From Desulfobacteraceae bacterium (lineage in GTDB: Bacteria > Desulfobacterota > Desulfobacteria > Desulfobacterales > Desulfosarcinaceae), in contig JAAERL010000809.1 of the NCBI GenBank assembly GCA_024230435.1, positions 1 through 40,598 of the forward strand: 40,598 nucleotides of DNA, given 5' to 3'. Below, in pieces: positions 15,355 to 23,758 of the stretch. Positions within the stretch are counted from its first letter, which is position 1; every line of letters begins with the position of its first letter. The notes below the pieces were generated by a model that had not been told where the DNA came from, made no database searches, and saw only the letters and a list, made by a program, of their open reading frames with translations. The position numbers were made by a program, and so were the translations under genes.

Positions 15355-16251
15355 GTGCACATGGATATTAAAAAGCTGCTATTCGTAACCAAATTCAACG
15401 ATCTTTGTTTCGATGCCTTACAAAGTATTCTGACACTGCGCAAAGCCTCTTTGAATCACGTGGTGTTTGTCAATGTGATCCAAAGAGAAAAAGTGGCTAT
15501 GCACAGGGGATTAGGATATCAAAAAATAGAAGAAATCCGTCTCCGGGAAACCGCAAATATTCGATTTATAGACTGGGCGGAGAATCTTTTTGAACAAGGG
15601 TTGGAAGTAGGTGTGTATATTGTAGTCGGTAATCTGGTGACCCAGGTGTTTGAAGCCACACGAAAAGAAGGGGCCGACTTGATTGTTATCGGCCGGTCTC
15701 AGAAACATTTTTTAGACCAGCTTTATTCGGGCTCAAATATTATTGAACTGATTCGCCGGACAGCCGTTCCGGTATTTGTATACAAACCCATGCCGGATAA
15801 AATTGATTTTCTGGACAAACCCTTTCAGCGCCCCTTGCTGGCCATTGATTGGTCAGCCGCCAGTCTGCGGGCCGAGGAATATTTGCGGCCTTTAACCGGT
15901 GTTGTTCAACAAGTGCATGTTATTCACGTTGTGCAGGAAAAGGATCTCAAGTCCGATAGTGCGATGTCGATCCAGAAATTTCGTAAAGATACCCGAAAAA
16001 AGCTGGAACGTATTTGCGATCAGATGGCAGGTGTGGGCATTGACGCCCGTGCGCATGTATATATCGGAGAAACGGTAAAAGAGATAGAAAGAGCCGCCAG
16101 GGAATGCCAGGCAACAATGATTGTGATGGGCTCTTCGAGTAAAGCGAATTGGGTGCAGCGGTGGCTGGGCAGTGTTCCTCAGGCAATAGCCGAAAAATCG
16201 GATTTCCCAGCATTGATTGTTCCGCCGGTCATGGCGCCGGAAACAAAATGA
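15355..16251 (+). CDS. Tandem universal stress protein (two UspA domains)
   Basis: 298 residues with two Usp domains (about 3-147 and 157-291). Domain 1 has DLIVIGRSQKHFLDQLYSGS; domain 2 has MIVMGSSSKANWVQRWLGS, which follows the ATP-binding G-2x-G-9x-G(S/T) style. Such double-domain proteins are cytoplasmic and bind nucleotides; their partner is unknown. The frame opens at GTG 15355, with ATG two codons later (15361); neither has a strong ribosome site. It lies 28 bases after the response regulator and 16 before the cytidylate-kinase-like gene, so it is part of the operon. Confidence 0.88.
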   Translation: MHMDIKKLLFVTKFNDLCFDALQSILTLRKASLNHVVFVNVIQREKVAMHRGLGYQKIEEIRLRETANIRFIDWAENLFEQGLEVGVYIVVGNLVTQVFEATRKEGADLIVIGRSQKHFLDQLYSGSNIIELIRRTAVPVFVYKPMPDKIDFLDKPFQRPLLAIDWSAASLRAEEYLRPLTGVVQQVHVIHVVQEKDLKSDSAMSIQKFRKDTRKKLERICDQMAGVGIDARAHVYIGETVKEIERAARECQATMIVMGSSSKANWVQRWLGSVPQAIAEKSDFPALIVPPVMAPETK

Positions 16252-16267
16252 ACCGTAAGGAGGCAGG

Positions 16268-16900
16268 ATGCCCGTTATTACCATATCAAGACAATTCGGT
16301 TCTGGAGGTAGGACCCTGGGCCAGAAACTGGCCGGCGCTCTTGGGTATACATTTGCCGATCAGGATATTGTTCAAAAGATTGCCGAGCTTGCTAAAGTAT
16401 CACCCGGATGGGTCGAATCGGTTGAAAAAGAGGCCGGAGGCAGATTCCAGCGCATTGTTTCGAAAATGGTTTCCAAGCCCTTGGTGGATCGTATTTTAAA
16501 AGATGAACGAGGATATATCGACGAGCAGATTTATATCGACTATCTTGTGGTTTTGATCGCCCAAATCGCAGAAGAAGATAATGTTGTTATCCTTGGACGG
16601 GGAAGCCAATACATTTTGAATGACATGCCCGAAGCTTACCACATTTTATTGATAGACAATTTTGAGAATCGTGTGCGTTTTATCATGGAAAAATATGATA
16701 AAACAGAAAAAGAAGCCGCCAATGTGGTCAAAGTCGAAGATCGGCGACGTTTTAATTTATATAAAAAAATTGGAAAGCAAGACTATGATAAACCGGAGCT
16801 TTACCATCTGGTGATTAATATGGCCAGGGTGAGCCTGGATCAAGCTCACGATTTGATTGTAAAACTTATAAAACAACCTTCACCGGTTACCTCTATATAG
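16268..16900 (+). CDS. Cytidylate-kinase-like family protein (paralogue 2)
   Basis: 210 residues, strongly similar to the protein at 7287-7901 along its length: ITISRQFGSGGRTLGQKLAG (4-23), VVILGRGSQYILND (about 107-120) and a basic lid RRRFNLYKKIGK near 158-169. The P-loop has GQK where paralogue 1 has GKK. The substrate is unknown. It is preceded by AAGGAGG close to the ATG and is the last gene of the six-gene run, only 16 bases from the Usp gene. An ISAs1-family remnant begins 17 bases after its stop. Confidence 0.85.
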   Translation: MPVITISRQFGSGGRTLGQKLAGALGYTFADQDIVQKIAELAKVSPGWVESVEKEAGGRFQRIVSKMVSKPLVDRILKDERGYIDEQIYIDYLVVLIAQIAEEDNVVILGRGSQYILNDMPEAYHILLIDNFENRVRFIMEKYDKTEKEAANVVKVEDRRRFNLYKKIGKQDYDKPELYHLVINMARVSLDQAHDLIVKLIKQPSPVTSI

Positions 16901-16916
16901 TTCCATCTATAAATAG

Positions 16917-17150
16917 TCAATTTGGCCCATGGGCGCTATCTAAAGAACGCATGAACAAATACGGTTCAAGGTTCTGACGAATTGGATCTACCATATTCTC
17001 CGCCACTTGGGTCCAAGCGTCTGCACCACTGATTATAGCGCAAAGGGCGATTAGAAGCATATCGTGAAGCAAGTGCCGTGTGTTATGACGCCTGAGGTCT
17101 TGACTACAATTAAGATGTTTGCAAAATTGTGGATCGAATAATTTTGTCAT
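16917..17150 (-). pseudogene. ISAs1-family transposase N-terminal remnant
   Basis: 77 codons. HNTRHLLHDMLLIALCAIISGADAWTQV (about 22-49, read in two parts) resembles the conserved N-terminal segment of ISAs1-type transposases, where HPLLDILFIALCAVICGADSW is typical. After GADAW the match decays, and the protein stops where a complete transposase would continue for about 300 residues. The rest is absent: the neighbouring kinase-like gene ends 17 bases away. Short A+T-rich inverted sequences (ATAATTTT...AAAATTAT) lie just upstream. Confidence 0.65.
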
Positions 17151-17501
17151 TATGTAATTTCATAAAATTATGTTTTTTTAGATGGTTACCATACAATATG
17201 AAAAAATACTAGTTTTATTTAACTATTTTAACGAGTCGCCACTTATGCGCATAATGCACTTATATTGTCAGGCAGTTAGAGGAGGCAAAATATTTGGCGG
17301 GTTTAGCACAACTTGTGTCAAGATTACATGCGATTGCCCTGGCCAATTGCCCAAAAGTTGTTGACATAACATGTGTTTCGTTTTTAAGCTCTATAGCTTA
17401 TCTAAACTGCGCCGCAAGACACCTTTCTGCAGGCGGGTGATGCAACAATTTCGCCTAAGCTATTAATGTTGATAAAAATAAAATGATATTAAGGAACAAC
17501 C
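17151..17501. other. Gap upstream of the MscS-type channel, no gene recognised
   Basis: About 350 A+T-rich bases. A 60-codon open frame at 17182-17364 shows no domain and no ribosome site. The region presumably holds the promoter of the channel gene, but no convincing -35/-10 pair was identified. Confidence 0.4.
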
Positions 17502-18788
17502 ATGTCAGCTCAGAACACTATTCAGAACTATTTAACCCAATCAGGCATTGAAATAGCGCCGGAAGGATTGGTTGCCAGAATTGCTGCAAGTATTATCGTC
17601 TTAATTATTAGCGTCATTGCTTATTATATCGCCAAAAGATTTGCCCGCAGCATCCTTCCCAAAATAATAATTCGAACCCGCACAACATGGGATGATAGCC
17701 TTGTAAAAAACAACGTTTTCGTCAGAATAGCCCCTATCATTCCGGCGGTAATTATCCATTATTCGATTCCGATAATCCTCAACGGATATTTAACGGCCGA
17801 AAATATGGCCAAAAACGCGGTCTATATTTTTATTATTATTATGGTTGCGCTGGTCATCGATTCTCTGATCAACGCTCTTCATGATATTTATCAAACGTTA
17901 AGGGTTTCGCGTGAGATCCCACTAAAAAGCTTTTGCCAGGTTCTTAAAATCATACTTTATTTCATCTGTATTATCCTGCTGATTTCGATCCTGCTCGGCA
18001 AATCGCCGATTTACCTGCTTAGTGGTCTTGGCGCGATGACAGCCGTGTTACTACTGGTTTTTAAAGATGCCATTTTGGGCTTTGTGGCAGGCATTCAATT
18101 GATATCAAACAAAATGCTAAAACATGGCGACTGGATTGAAATGGCTAAATATGGAGCTGACGGCGACGTAATGGACATTACACTGACAACTGTTAAGGTT
18201 TCCAACTGGGACCGCACCATCACCACCATCCCAACCTATGCGCTAATGACTGATTCTTTTAAAAACTGGCGCGGTATGCAGGAATCCGGCGGCCGTCGAA
18301 TCAAACGCTCTATCCATATCGATATGGGCACCATAAAGTTTTGCACCGTGGAAATGATCGAACGTTTTGAGCGTATTGAACATATAAAGGATTATATAGC
18401 TCAAAAAAAAGAAGAGCTTAAAAACTATAACAGTCAGCTTGGAAACATGGCACAAGAAAAAATCAATTGCCGCCAGCTTACCAATATTGGCGTTTTTCGT
18501 GCCTATGTGCAGGCCTATTTAAAAAGCCATCCCATGGTTAACCAAAACATGACCTTTTTAATTCGCCAGCTTGAACCTACCCAATACGGGCTGCCCATTC
18601 AAATCTATGTCTTCTGCAAGGATAAAGCTTGGGCCAATTATGAGGCAATTCAATCTGATATCTTCGATCATTTGCTGACGATAGTGCCCGAATTCGATCT
18701 GCGTATCTACCAGAGCCCATCCGGGCAGGATTTGGGCAATTTAATTGAAAACGAAATCTCTGGCGGTATTGAAACTGCCGCAGCATAA
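17502..18788 (+). CDS. ybdG: MscS-family mechanosensitive channel, YbdG-like
   Basis: 428 residues. Several N-terminal membrane helices (about 25-48, 72-95, 105-125, 148-170) precede the pore helix region LLSGLGAMTAVLLLVFKDAILGFVAGIQL (about 172-200, shown here in one stretch of two motifs), then the beta domain with DWIEMAKYGADGDVMDITLTT. The C-terminal half keeps GRRIKRSIHID and a long insert typical of the YbdG/MscM subgroup rather than classical 286-residue MscS. It would release solutes upon osmotic downshock at the inner membrane. TTAAGGAACAACC precedes the ATG. Single gene, convergent with prmA. Confidence 0.85.
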   Translation: MSAQNTIQNYLTQSGIEIAPEGLVARIAASIIVLIISVIAYYIAKRFARSILPKIIIRTRTTWDDSLVKNNVFVRIAPIIPAVIIHYSIPIILNGYLTAENMAKNAVYIFIIIMVALVIDSLINALHDIYQTLRVSREIPLKSFCQVLKIILYFICIILLISILLGKSPIYLLSGLGAMTAVLLLVFKDAILGFVAGIQLISNKMLKHGDWIEMAKYGADGDVMDITLTTVKVSNWDRTITTIPTYALMTDSFKNWRGMQESGGRRIKRSIHIDMGTIKFCTVEMIERFERIEHIKDYIAQKKEELKNYNSQLGNMAQEKINCRQLTNIGVFRAYVQAYLKSHPMVNQNMTFLIRQLEPTQYGLPIQIYVFCKDKAWANYEAIQSDIFDHLLTIVPEFDLRIYQSPSGQDLGNLIENEISGGIETAAA

Positions 18789-18889
18789 CGATTTGTAATT
18801 ATAGTTTAATGCGGGTGTTATTCCGGTATCTGTTCAAAGTGTTTAAAAAAACCTCAAAAAGACGGATCATTGCAGCCTAACCGAAAATA

Positions 18890-19813
18890 TCAAACACCGC
18901 GTCGGGCCGCGATAGCCACCCATTCCTGATCGGTCAGGGTTTCGATTAAGCCGTACCCCTTGTGCTCAAGTTTTTTTAAAACCTCGGACCGGGCGTTTTC
19001 AATGATCCCAGAGCCGATAAATAGGCCGCCAGGTTTCAAAACTTTGTCCAAATCATCCAGCAAATTACAAATTACATCTGCTAAGATGTTGGCAACAACC
19101 AAATCGTATTGCCCTGTCAGGTCATTGACTAAATCACCGCATTTTACGTCAAATACGGTTTCGTCAACACTATTGAGCAATAGATTCTCACGGGCAATGG
19201 CAACAGCGGATGGGTCAACATCCACTCCGGTGAGCTGGCAGGCGCCCAATTTGGATGCGGCAACAAGTAGAATTCCGGAACCTGTTCCAACATCCAGAAC
19301 AGATTGGCCCGGATTCAAATAGTTTTCCAGCATGCGCACACACAATATAGTGCTTTGATGAGTACCGGCGCCAAAAGCCATTCCCGGATCGAGTTCAATA
19401 ATCTGCTCTCCGGCTTTAGGCGTATAGTCATGCCAGGTAGGTTTGATTACGAAAGTGTCTGAAATCTTTTTTGGGTGAAAAAAAGCTTTCCAGGATTCGG
19501 CCCAATCCTCTTCATTAACCTGTCTGTAATTGATGCTGCCTGTAACAGTTCCGGCCACAGCCATGCGTGATAAATGATTATTGATCGTCATACAAGATTG
19601 CCCGATACGATCATCGGCTGGCAAATAAGCTGTAACGGCGGGTTTTTTTGGTAAAGGCACACAATCGGCGTCCCATTTTTCAGAGGTTTCCAGGTCAGGA
19701 TCATCCACTACAACCCCCCCGGAGCCAAGGCCATAGAAAATATCGGCAATAAGATCAGCAGCCAAGGCCGGATCTTCAGCTTCATAGGTAATTTTTACTT
19801 CAAGCCACTTCAA
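18890..19813 (-). CDS. prmA: Ribosomal protein L11 methyltransferase
   Basis: 307 residues, normal length. It trimethylates ribosomal protein L11 using S-adenosylmethionine. LDPGMAFGAGTHQST (141-155) is the PrmA signature, VLDVGTGSGIL (172-182) is SAM motif I, and NILADV (242-247) is the motif IV equivalent. The N-terminal domain (1-60) matches the L11-recognising ferredoxin-like domain. It starts with TTG, supported by AGGAGA 8 bases upstream. The start lies 21 bases after the dehydrogenase gene, so it is probably the third gene of an mgtE operon. Confidence 0.93.
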   Translation of the reverse strand: MKWLEVKITYEAEDPALAADLIADIFYGLGSGGVVVDDPDLETSEKWDADCVPLPKKPAVTAYLPADDRIGQSCMTINNHLSRMAVAGTVTGSINYRQVNEEDWAESWKAFFHPKKISDTFVIKPTWHDYTPKAGEQIIELDPGMAFGAGTHQSTILCVRMLENYLNPGQSVLDVGTGSGILLVAASKLGACQLTGVDVDPSAVAIARENLLLNSVDETVFDVKCGDLVNDLTGQYDLVVANILADVICNLLDDLDKVLKPGGLFIGSGIIENARSEVLKKLEHKGYGLIETLTDQEWVAIAARRGV

Positions 19814-19834
19814 AGAGTTTATCTCCTGATTTTT

Positions 19835-20974
19835 TTATTTTGCTTTGGAACGCGTTACAAGGCCCGGAATTGCCTTTGGGATATTATCACCTTCTAAAAA
19901 AGGTGTAATATCAGTTTTTCCCCAAAGAGGATATCCCAAAAGTAAACCGGCAACATTTGCGGCTGCTAAAATCGCCATCCCCTGGCGCGTCCAGCCTGTG
20001 GCCGAAGCGATGTGGGGCACAATCACAACATTATCCAATTGATCAAGACCCGAAGCCATTTTAGGCTCTTGTTCAAACACATCCAGCCCGGCCCGGAAAT
20101 CAGGATGGGTTCGGCAATGGTCAACCAAAGCCGCCTCATCGATTACCGGTCCCCGGCTGGTGTTGATCAACAGGGCATCCGGTTTCATCAAGGCAAGCCT
20201 TTGGGCATTGATTAAATGATGCGTAGAATCATCTAAAACAGTATGAATACTCACACAGTCAGATGCCTGCAAGAGCGTCTCGATATTTTTCACCCTGCGG
20301 CAAGTCAACGGGTCCTGTCCGTGGGTGACCAGAAAGGTTGAATAATCTTTAATGTAATTTTCCAGCTCTTGATTGGTATGCAAACTATAGTAAAGCAGAT
20401 TAGTTTTGACGCCCTCGGCCATCATTCGCCCATATGTGCTGCCTATGCGGCCTGCGCCAATGAGCCCGACAGTTTTTCCTTTTAATTGTTTGCCCAGAAA
20501 AAGAGAAGGCAGCCAACCGGTAAAACGTCCTGCCCGCAAATACCTTTCCGCTTCACCCGTTCTGCGCGCAGCCGCAAAGGTCAGGGCAACAGCCATTTCA
20601 GCAGTGGTTTCGGTCAGTACGCCAGGAGTATTGCCCACCTGGATTCCATATTCGGCAGCGGCATCCAGATCCACATTGTTAAAACCCACGGCGTAATTGC
20701 TGTATGCGTTGGCGCCTGCCGCATTTAAAGCACCAAACAGCTCCTTGCCCCAGGATTCGGTTAATTGCCCGATGGCGCCGTCACAACGGTTTCCAATAGC
20801 TGCCTTGATTTGAGCCGTTGTAAGCATATCCGTTGATGTAGAGATTTCCACACGGCAATCCGCCCTGGCCAAAATTTCAATCCAGCGCCGCCCCGGAAGC
20901 TCTTTGGTTACAATAACACGCTTTTTGCCTGCGCTGTTTTCAATACGCCATTGTTGTGCATCCATTTTTTTCAT
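19835..20974 (-). CDS. D-2-hydroxyacid dehydrogenase, hydroxypyruvate/glyoxylate reductase (HPR1-like)
   Basis: 379 residues. NAD(P)H-binding loop GAGRIGS (173-179, GxGxxG), catalytic R274 (NTSRGPVIDE), E303 and H321 (VPHIASATGWTR). The N-terminus KKRVIVTKELPGRRWIEIL, the core NYAVGFNNVDLDAAAEYGI, the GWLPSLFLGKQLKGK segment and an extra stretch of about 25 residues after the Rossmann loop (200-225) closely follow the layout of plant peroxisomal hydroxypyruvate reductase HPR1, as recalled; this was not aligned. The likely reaction is hydroxypyruvate or glyoxylate reduction in the cytoplasm. The start could be the ATG at 20974 or 20965. It lies 3 bases after mgtE and is surely co-transcribed. 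Confidence 0.85.
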   Translation of the reverse strand: MKKMDAQQWRIENSAGKKRVIVTKELPGRRWIEILARADCRVEISTSTDMLTTAQIKAAIGNRCDGAIGQLTESWGKELFGALNAAGANAYSNYAVGFNNVDLDAAAEYGIQVGNTPGVLTETTAEMAVALTFAAARRTGEAERYLRAGRFTGWLPSLFLGKQLKGKTVGLIGAGRIGSTYGRMMAEGVKTNLLYYSLHTNQELENYIKDYSTFLVTHGQDPLTCRRVKNIETLLQASDCVSIHTVLDDSTHHLINAQRLALMKPDALLINTSRGPVIDEAALVDHCRTHPDFRAGLDVFEQEPKMASGLDQLDNVVIVPHIASATGWTRQGMAILAAANVAGLLLGYPLWGKTDITPFLEGDNIPKAIPGLVTRSKAK

Positions 20975-20977
20975 TTT

Positions 20978-22336
20978 TTACCCAAAGAACTTCAAGCCCC
21001 ATATGGCCAGTTGAAAATAAATTGTAATCCCCGCGGCATCGATTACGGTGGCAATAAACGGACCGGCCGTCAACGCCGGGTCCAGCCGCAAACGTTTGAG
21101 AATCAACGGCATGAGCGCACCGGTAAGATTGGCCATAAGCAAGGTCGCCAGCAATGCCGCCGAAACGATACCACCGAGTAACATATTATTATCTTGCAAA
21201 AAAACCCTAAAATAAGTCATTAATCCTAAAACAAACCCCAAGGCAAGCCCCATGACAAGCTCCCTGCGGAAAACATGCCCGAAATCCGAAAGCCGGACTT
21301 CATCCAAAGCCATGGCCCGCACGATCATGGTTGCCGATTGGGTGCCCGCGTTGCCGCATGTTCCGGTTACCAAGGGAATAAAAAAGGCCAGGGCCACCAT
21401 CTGGTGTAAAACGGCAGCGTTCATTTCCATAATGCTGGTTGACAACAAACTGGTAAATAACAGCACCGCCAGCCATAAAAATCTGCTCCAGAACAAGCGC
21501 GGCAGAGATCTTTTGAAATAGTTCTCTTCAAAAGGCATCACAGCGGACATGCGCTGAAAGTCCTGCGTGCTCTCTGCTTCGATAATATCGATAACGTCAT
21601 CGACGGTAATAATGCCCAGCAGCCGATTTTCTTTGTCCACAACAGGTACGGCCAGCAAATCATATTTTGATATCACCGCTGCAACCTGCTCGACTTCCTG
21701 ATCATGGCTGACACTGATAACCCGGGTTTGCATGATGCTTTCCAAAGATACCTGGGGCTTGGACATGATTAAATCCCGCAAGGATAAAATTCCCAGCAAA
21801 TGGCGTTGATCGTCAGTCACATAAATATAATAGATGGTTTCCTTGTTGGGAGCCTGCAAACGTAGCTTTTCCAGGGCGCCGGCAACACTAATCGATTGGG
21901 ACAACATGGCGTATTCGGTTGTCATCACCGCACCGGCCGTGCCTTCCTCGTATTGCCACAAACGGCGAATGGCGTTACGTTCGGCCTGGGCGATAAGAGG
22001 CAGGATGCTTTCCGCGATATCTTCATCCACGGATTTGAGCAAATCCACACGATCGTCAGGCTCCATGTTTTCCACAAACGGTAACATGGTCTGAGCGTCG
22101 GCACACGACAGACACGCTTGCTGGGTCTCTATGGAAAGCTGAGAAAAAGCATCGTAGGCTTTTTCACTGCCGGTCTGCACCAAAATTTCAACTAGCAGCG
22201 ATGGATGAAAATCACATTTTTCAATGGTTTCGGCAATATCGGATGGATGCAGCCTTTTCAGAGTTTCAACGAGTTTATTTCGATCTCTATCCAAGGATGG
22301 ATCGACAAAATATGCGATATTGAGTGCGCGGTTCAT
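20978..22336 (-). CDS. mgtE: Magnesium transporter MgtE
   Basis: 452 residues from the ATG at 22336, chosen because AAAGGAGG lies 9 bases upstream; an earlier in-frame ATG (22369) lacks one. Order: N-terminal helical MgtE_N domain (about 20-120), two CBS domains (about 130-250, e.g. MTTEYAMLSQSISV and LLGIITVDDVIDIIEAE), then five membrane helices with the conserved TGTCGNAGTQSAT motif of the Mg2+ pore and PFIATVIDAAGITIYF near the end. It works as a Mg2+ channel gated by Mg2+ bound to the cytosolic domains. A long hairpin lies just upstream. Confidence 0.94.
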   Translation of the reverse strand: MNRALNIAYFVDPSLDRDRNKLVETLKRLHPSDIAETIEKCDFHPSLLVEILVQTGSEKAYDAFSQLSIETQQACLSCADAQTMLPFVENMEPDDRVDLLKSVDEDIAESILPLIAQAERNAIRRLWQYEEGTAGAVMTTEYAMLSQSISVAGALEKLRLQAPNKETIYYIYVTDDQRHLLGILSLRDLIMSKPQVSLESIMQTRVISVSHDQEVEQVAAVISKYDLLAVPVVDKENRLLGIITVDDVIDIIEAESTQDFQRMSAVMPFEENYFKRSLPRLFWSRFLWLAVLLFTSLLSTSIMEMNAAVLHQMVALAFFIPLVTGTCGNAGTQSATMIVRAMALDEVRLSDFGHVFRRELVMGLALGFVLGLMTYFRVFLQDNNMLLGGIVSAALLATLLMANLTGALMPLILKRLRLDPALTAGPFIATVIDAAGITIYFQLAIWGLKFFG

Positions 22337-22370
22337 ATGAGCGCCTCCTTTTCGTCGTACCGTATACATT

Positions 22371-22448
22371 CATTCGGCCGGTAAGACGAAAGCAGCGCCT
22401 ATAAGAAGATGTTAAACAGGCTTTACGGCAAGTCTTGGCGGCCGAATG
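22371..22448 (-). promoter_or_regulatory. Structured leader hairpin upstream of mgtE
   Basis: On the minus strand a 10-bp perfect outer stem (CATTCGGCCG at 22439-22448 with CGGCCGAATG at 22371-22380) encloses a second pairing AAGAC/GTCTT and a third GCCT/AGGC, giving nested helices over 78 bases that end about 25 bases before the mgtE ribosome site. Mg2+ transporter genes are often controlled by leaders such as the M-box, whose conserved sequence was not recognised here. It may be a new cis-regulatory RNA or an ordinary hairpin. Confidence 0.5.
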
Positions 22449-22895
22449 GACGGCATGTAATTTTTATACCGGATAGATGGAGGTTTAGTATCTCTACTGT
22501 CTCCAGAGTCCTTTTCGTCCATTGGGTTTCCTTGTAATTTGGATTCTTATTAGTGACCATCTGCAAACCGGCATACTCCCGGCATCCTATTGTGTTTAAA
22601 ATTTTATCCTTGGATATGAGTCATATGCTCGAAATAAGATTCTAAACACGTCTTAATCCCGACTAAATTTGCCTATTTTTTTGGGATGGGCACTTTTGGA
22701 GCAGCCTGTCATTTTGAACCAAGGCGACTCGAAACGTTTACCAATGCTGATAAACGTTGGGGCGCACACTAATGCATCATTTGATCAAATGCAAGCAAAT
22801 TTTACAGTTTATTTTACAATCGTAATTGTTTTGTTATAAGGGTCTATGAAGATAACGAAATTTTAAAAAAAACACCGTCACAGAAAGATAAAATT
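22449..22895. other. Gap with two palindromic sites
   Basis: About 450 bases between the mgtE leader and the HAD-like gene. No gene was seen. It contains AACGTTTA (22733-22740) paired with TAAACGTT (22751-22758), and a perfect 14-bp palindrome CATTTGATCAAATG (22778-22791), either of which could be an operator for the divergent genes. Confidence 0.5.
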
Positions 22896-23675
22896 ATGCC
22901 TTCAGAATACAGAGCCCTGGTATCATCTGACTGGAATGAATGCTTAGCCCCTAGCGGTCCGTTTGACGTTATCAGCTTTCACTATCCCAACTTAAAAAAC
23001 GACATCCGATCCATATTCAAAAAGTACACGGCAAATATTATTTCCCTGGACGAAGCATTAACCAAAATCAGTAAACTTTGCGCCTTCAAAATTTCCATTG
23101 GCCAGATGGATGCTTATTTGGAAAGCGCCTTTGAAACTTATACAGGGGTCAGGCAATTTATGACCTGGTGTGCGCAAAACCGTATCCTTTTTATGATCAA
23201 CACCACCGGCTTTATGGGCTACTTTCAACGCGCACTTGCAAAAGGCTTGCTGCCTGAGCTGCCGGTGCTGTGTGCTCATCCCATGGTGCGTTTTGACGAA
23301 CACCGAACTCAGCCTCATCAAATTTACCCCATATTTGATACAACCGATAAAGGCCGCCATACCGCAACGGTAGCACATGCCTACCAAATCCGATTTCACA
23401 ACATTTTTATTCTCGGCGACAGCGGCGGTGACGGGCCGCACTTTGAATGGGGCAACAGCGCCGGCGCTTGTTTAATCGGCAGCATGGCTAAATCAAGCTT
23501 ACTAGATTATTGCCGGGCAAGAAACATTTCATTGGATTACACAATCGGCCCATGCTTAAACGAAAATGAAACCATCTCTAAAAACAAGGAAAAAGAATTT
23601 AATCTCATGGATTTTGATCTCATGAGCCTTGCTCCCATCATCGAAAAGCGGATTTGCGATACAACATTGCCATGA
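22896..23675 (+). CDS. HAD-superfamily-like protein with altered motif I
   Basis: 259 residues. ALVSSDWNECL (7-17) sits where HAD motif I (DxD) belongs, with nucleophile candidate D12 but N14 in place of the second aspartate. FMINTTG (99-105) fits motif II, K152 may be motif III, and ILGDSGGDGP (172-181) is a clear motif IV. The overall layout is like phosphoserine-phosphatase/MtnX-type HAD proteins with a helical cap (about 30-90). The substrate is unknown; loss of the general acid may slow or alter phosphatase chemistry. It is preceded only by a weak purine run. Single gene, convergent with the ankyrin/TPR gene. Confidence 0.65.
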   Translation: MPSEYRALVSSDWNECLAPSGPFDVISFHYPNLKNDIRSIFKKYTANIISLDEALTKISKLCAFKISIGQMDAYLESAFETYTGVRQFMTWCAQNRILFMINTTGFMGYFQRALAKGLLPELPVLCAHPMVRFDEHRTQPHQIYPIFDTTDKGRHTATVAHAYQIRFHNIFILGDSGGDGPHFEWGNSAGACLIGSMAKSSLLDYCRARNISLDYTIGPCLNENETISKNKEKEFNLMDFDLMSLAPIIEKRICDTTLP

Positions 23676-23694
23676 TGCAATTGCCAGAGCCGTA

Positions 23695-23746
23695 CTCACT
23701 CAGTAATATTGGCCGCCCTACGGGTTCTACTCCATTACTGAGTGAG
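23695..23746. terminator. 13-bp perfect inverted repeat between convergent genes
   Basis: CTCACTCAGTAAT (23695-23707) and ATTACTGAGTGAG (23734-23746) match perfectly around a 26-base centre that itself holds CCC/GGG. Its position between the stops of two convergent genes suggests a bidirectional transcription stop, but there is no T-run on either side. Confidence 0.5.
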
Positions 23747-23758
23747 ATAGGCAGTGGT

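Noticed and set aside
17182-17364. A 60-codon frame before the MscS-type channel
   Set aside because: No domain, no ribosome site, beside transposase debris.
22371-22448. M-box (ykoK) Mg2+ riboswitch before mgtE
   Set aside because: The hairpin is real, but the conserved M-box sequence blocks were not recognised, so only an unnamed structured leader is claimed.
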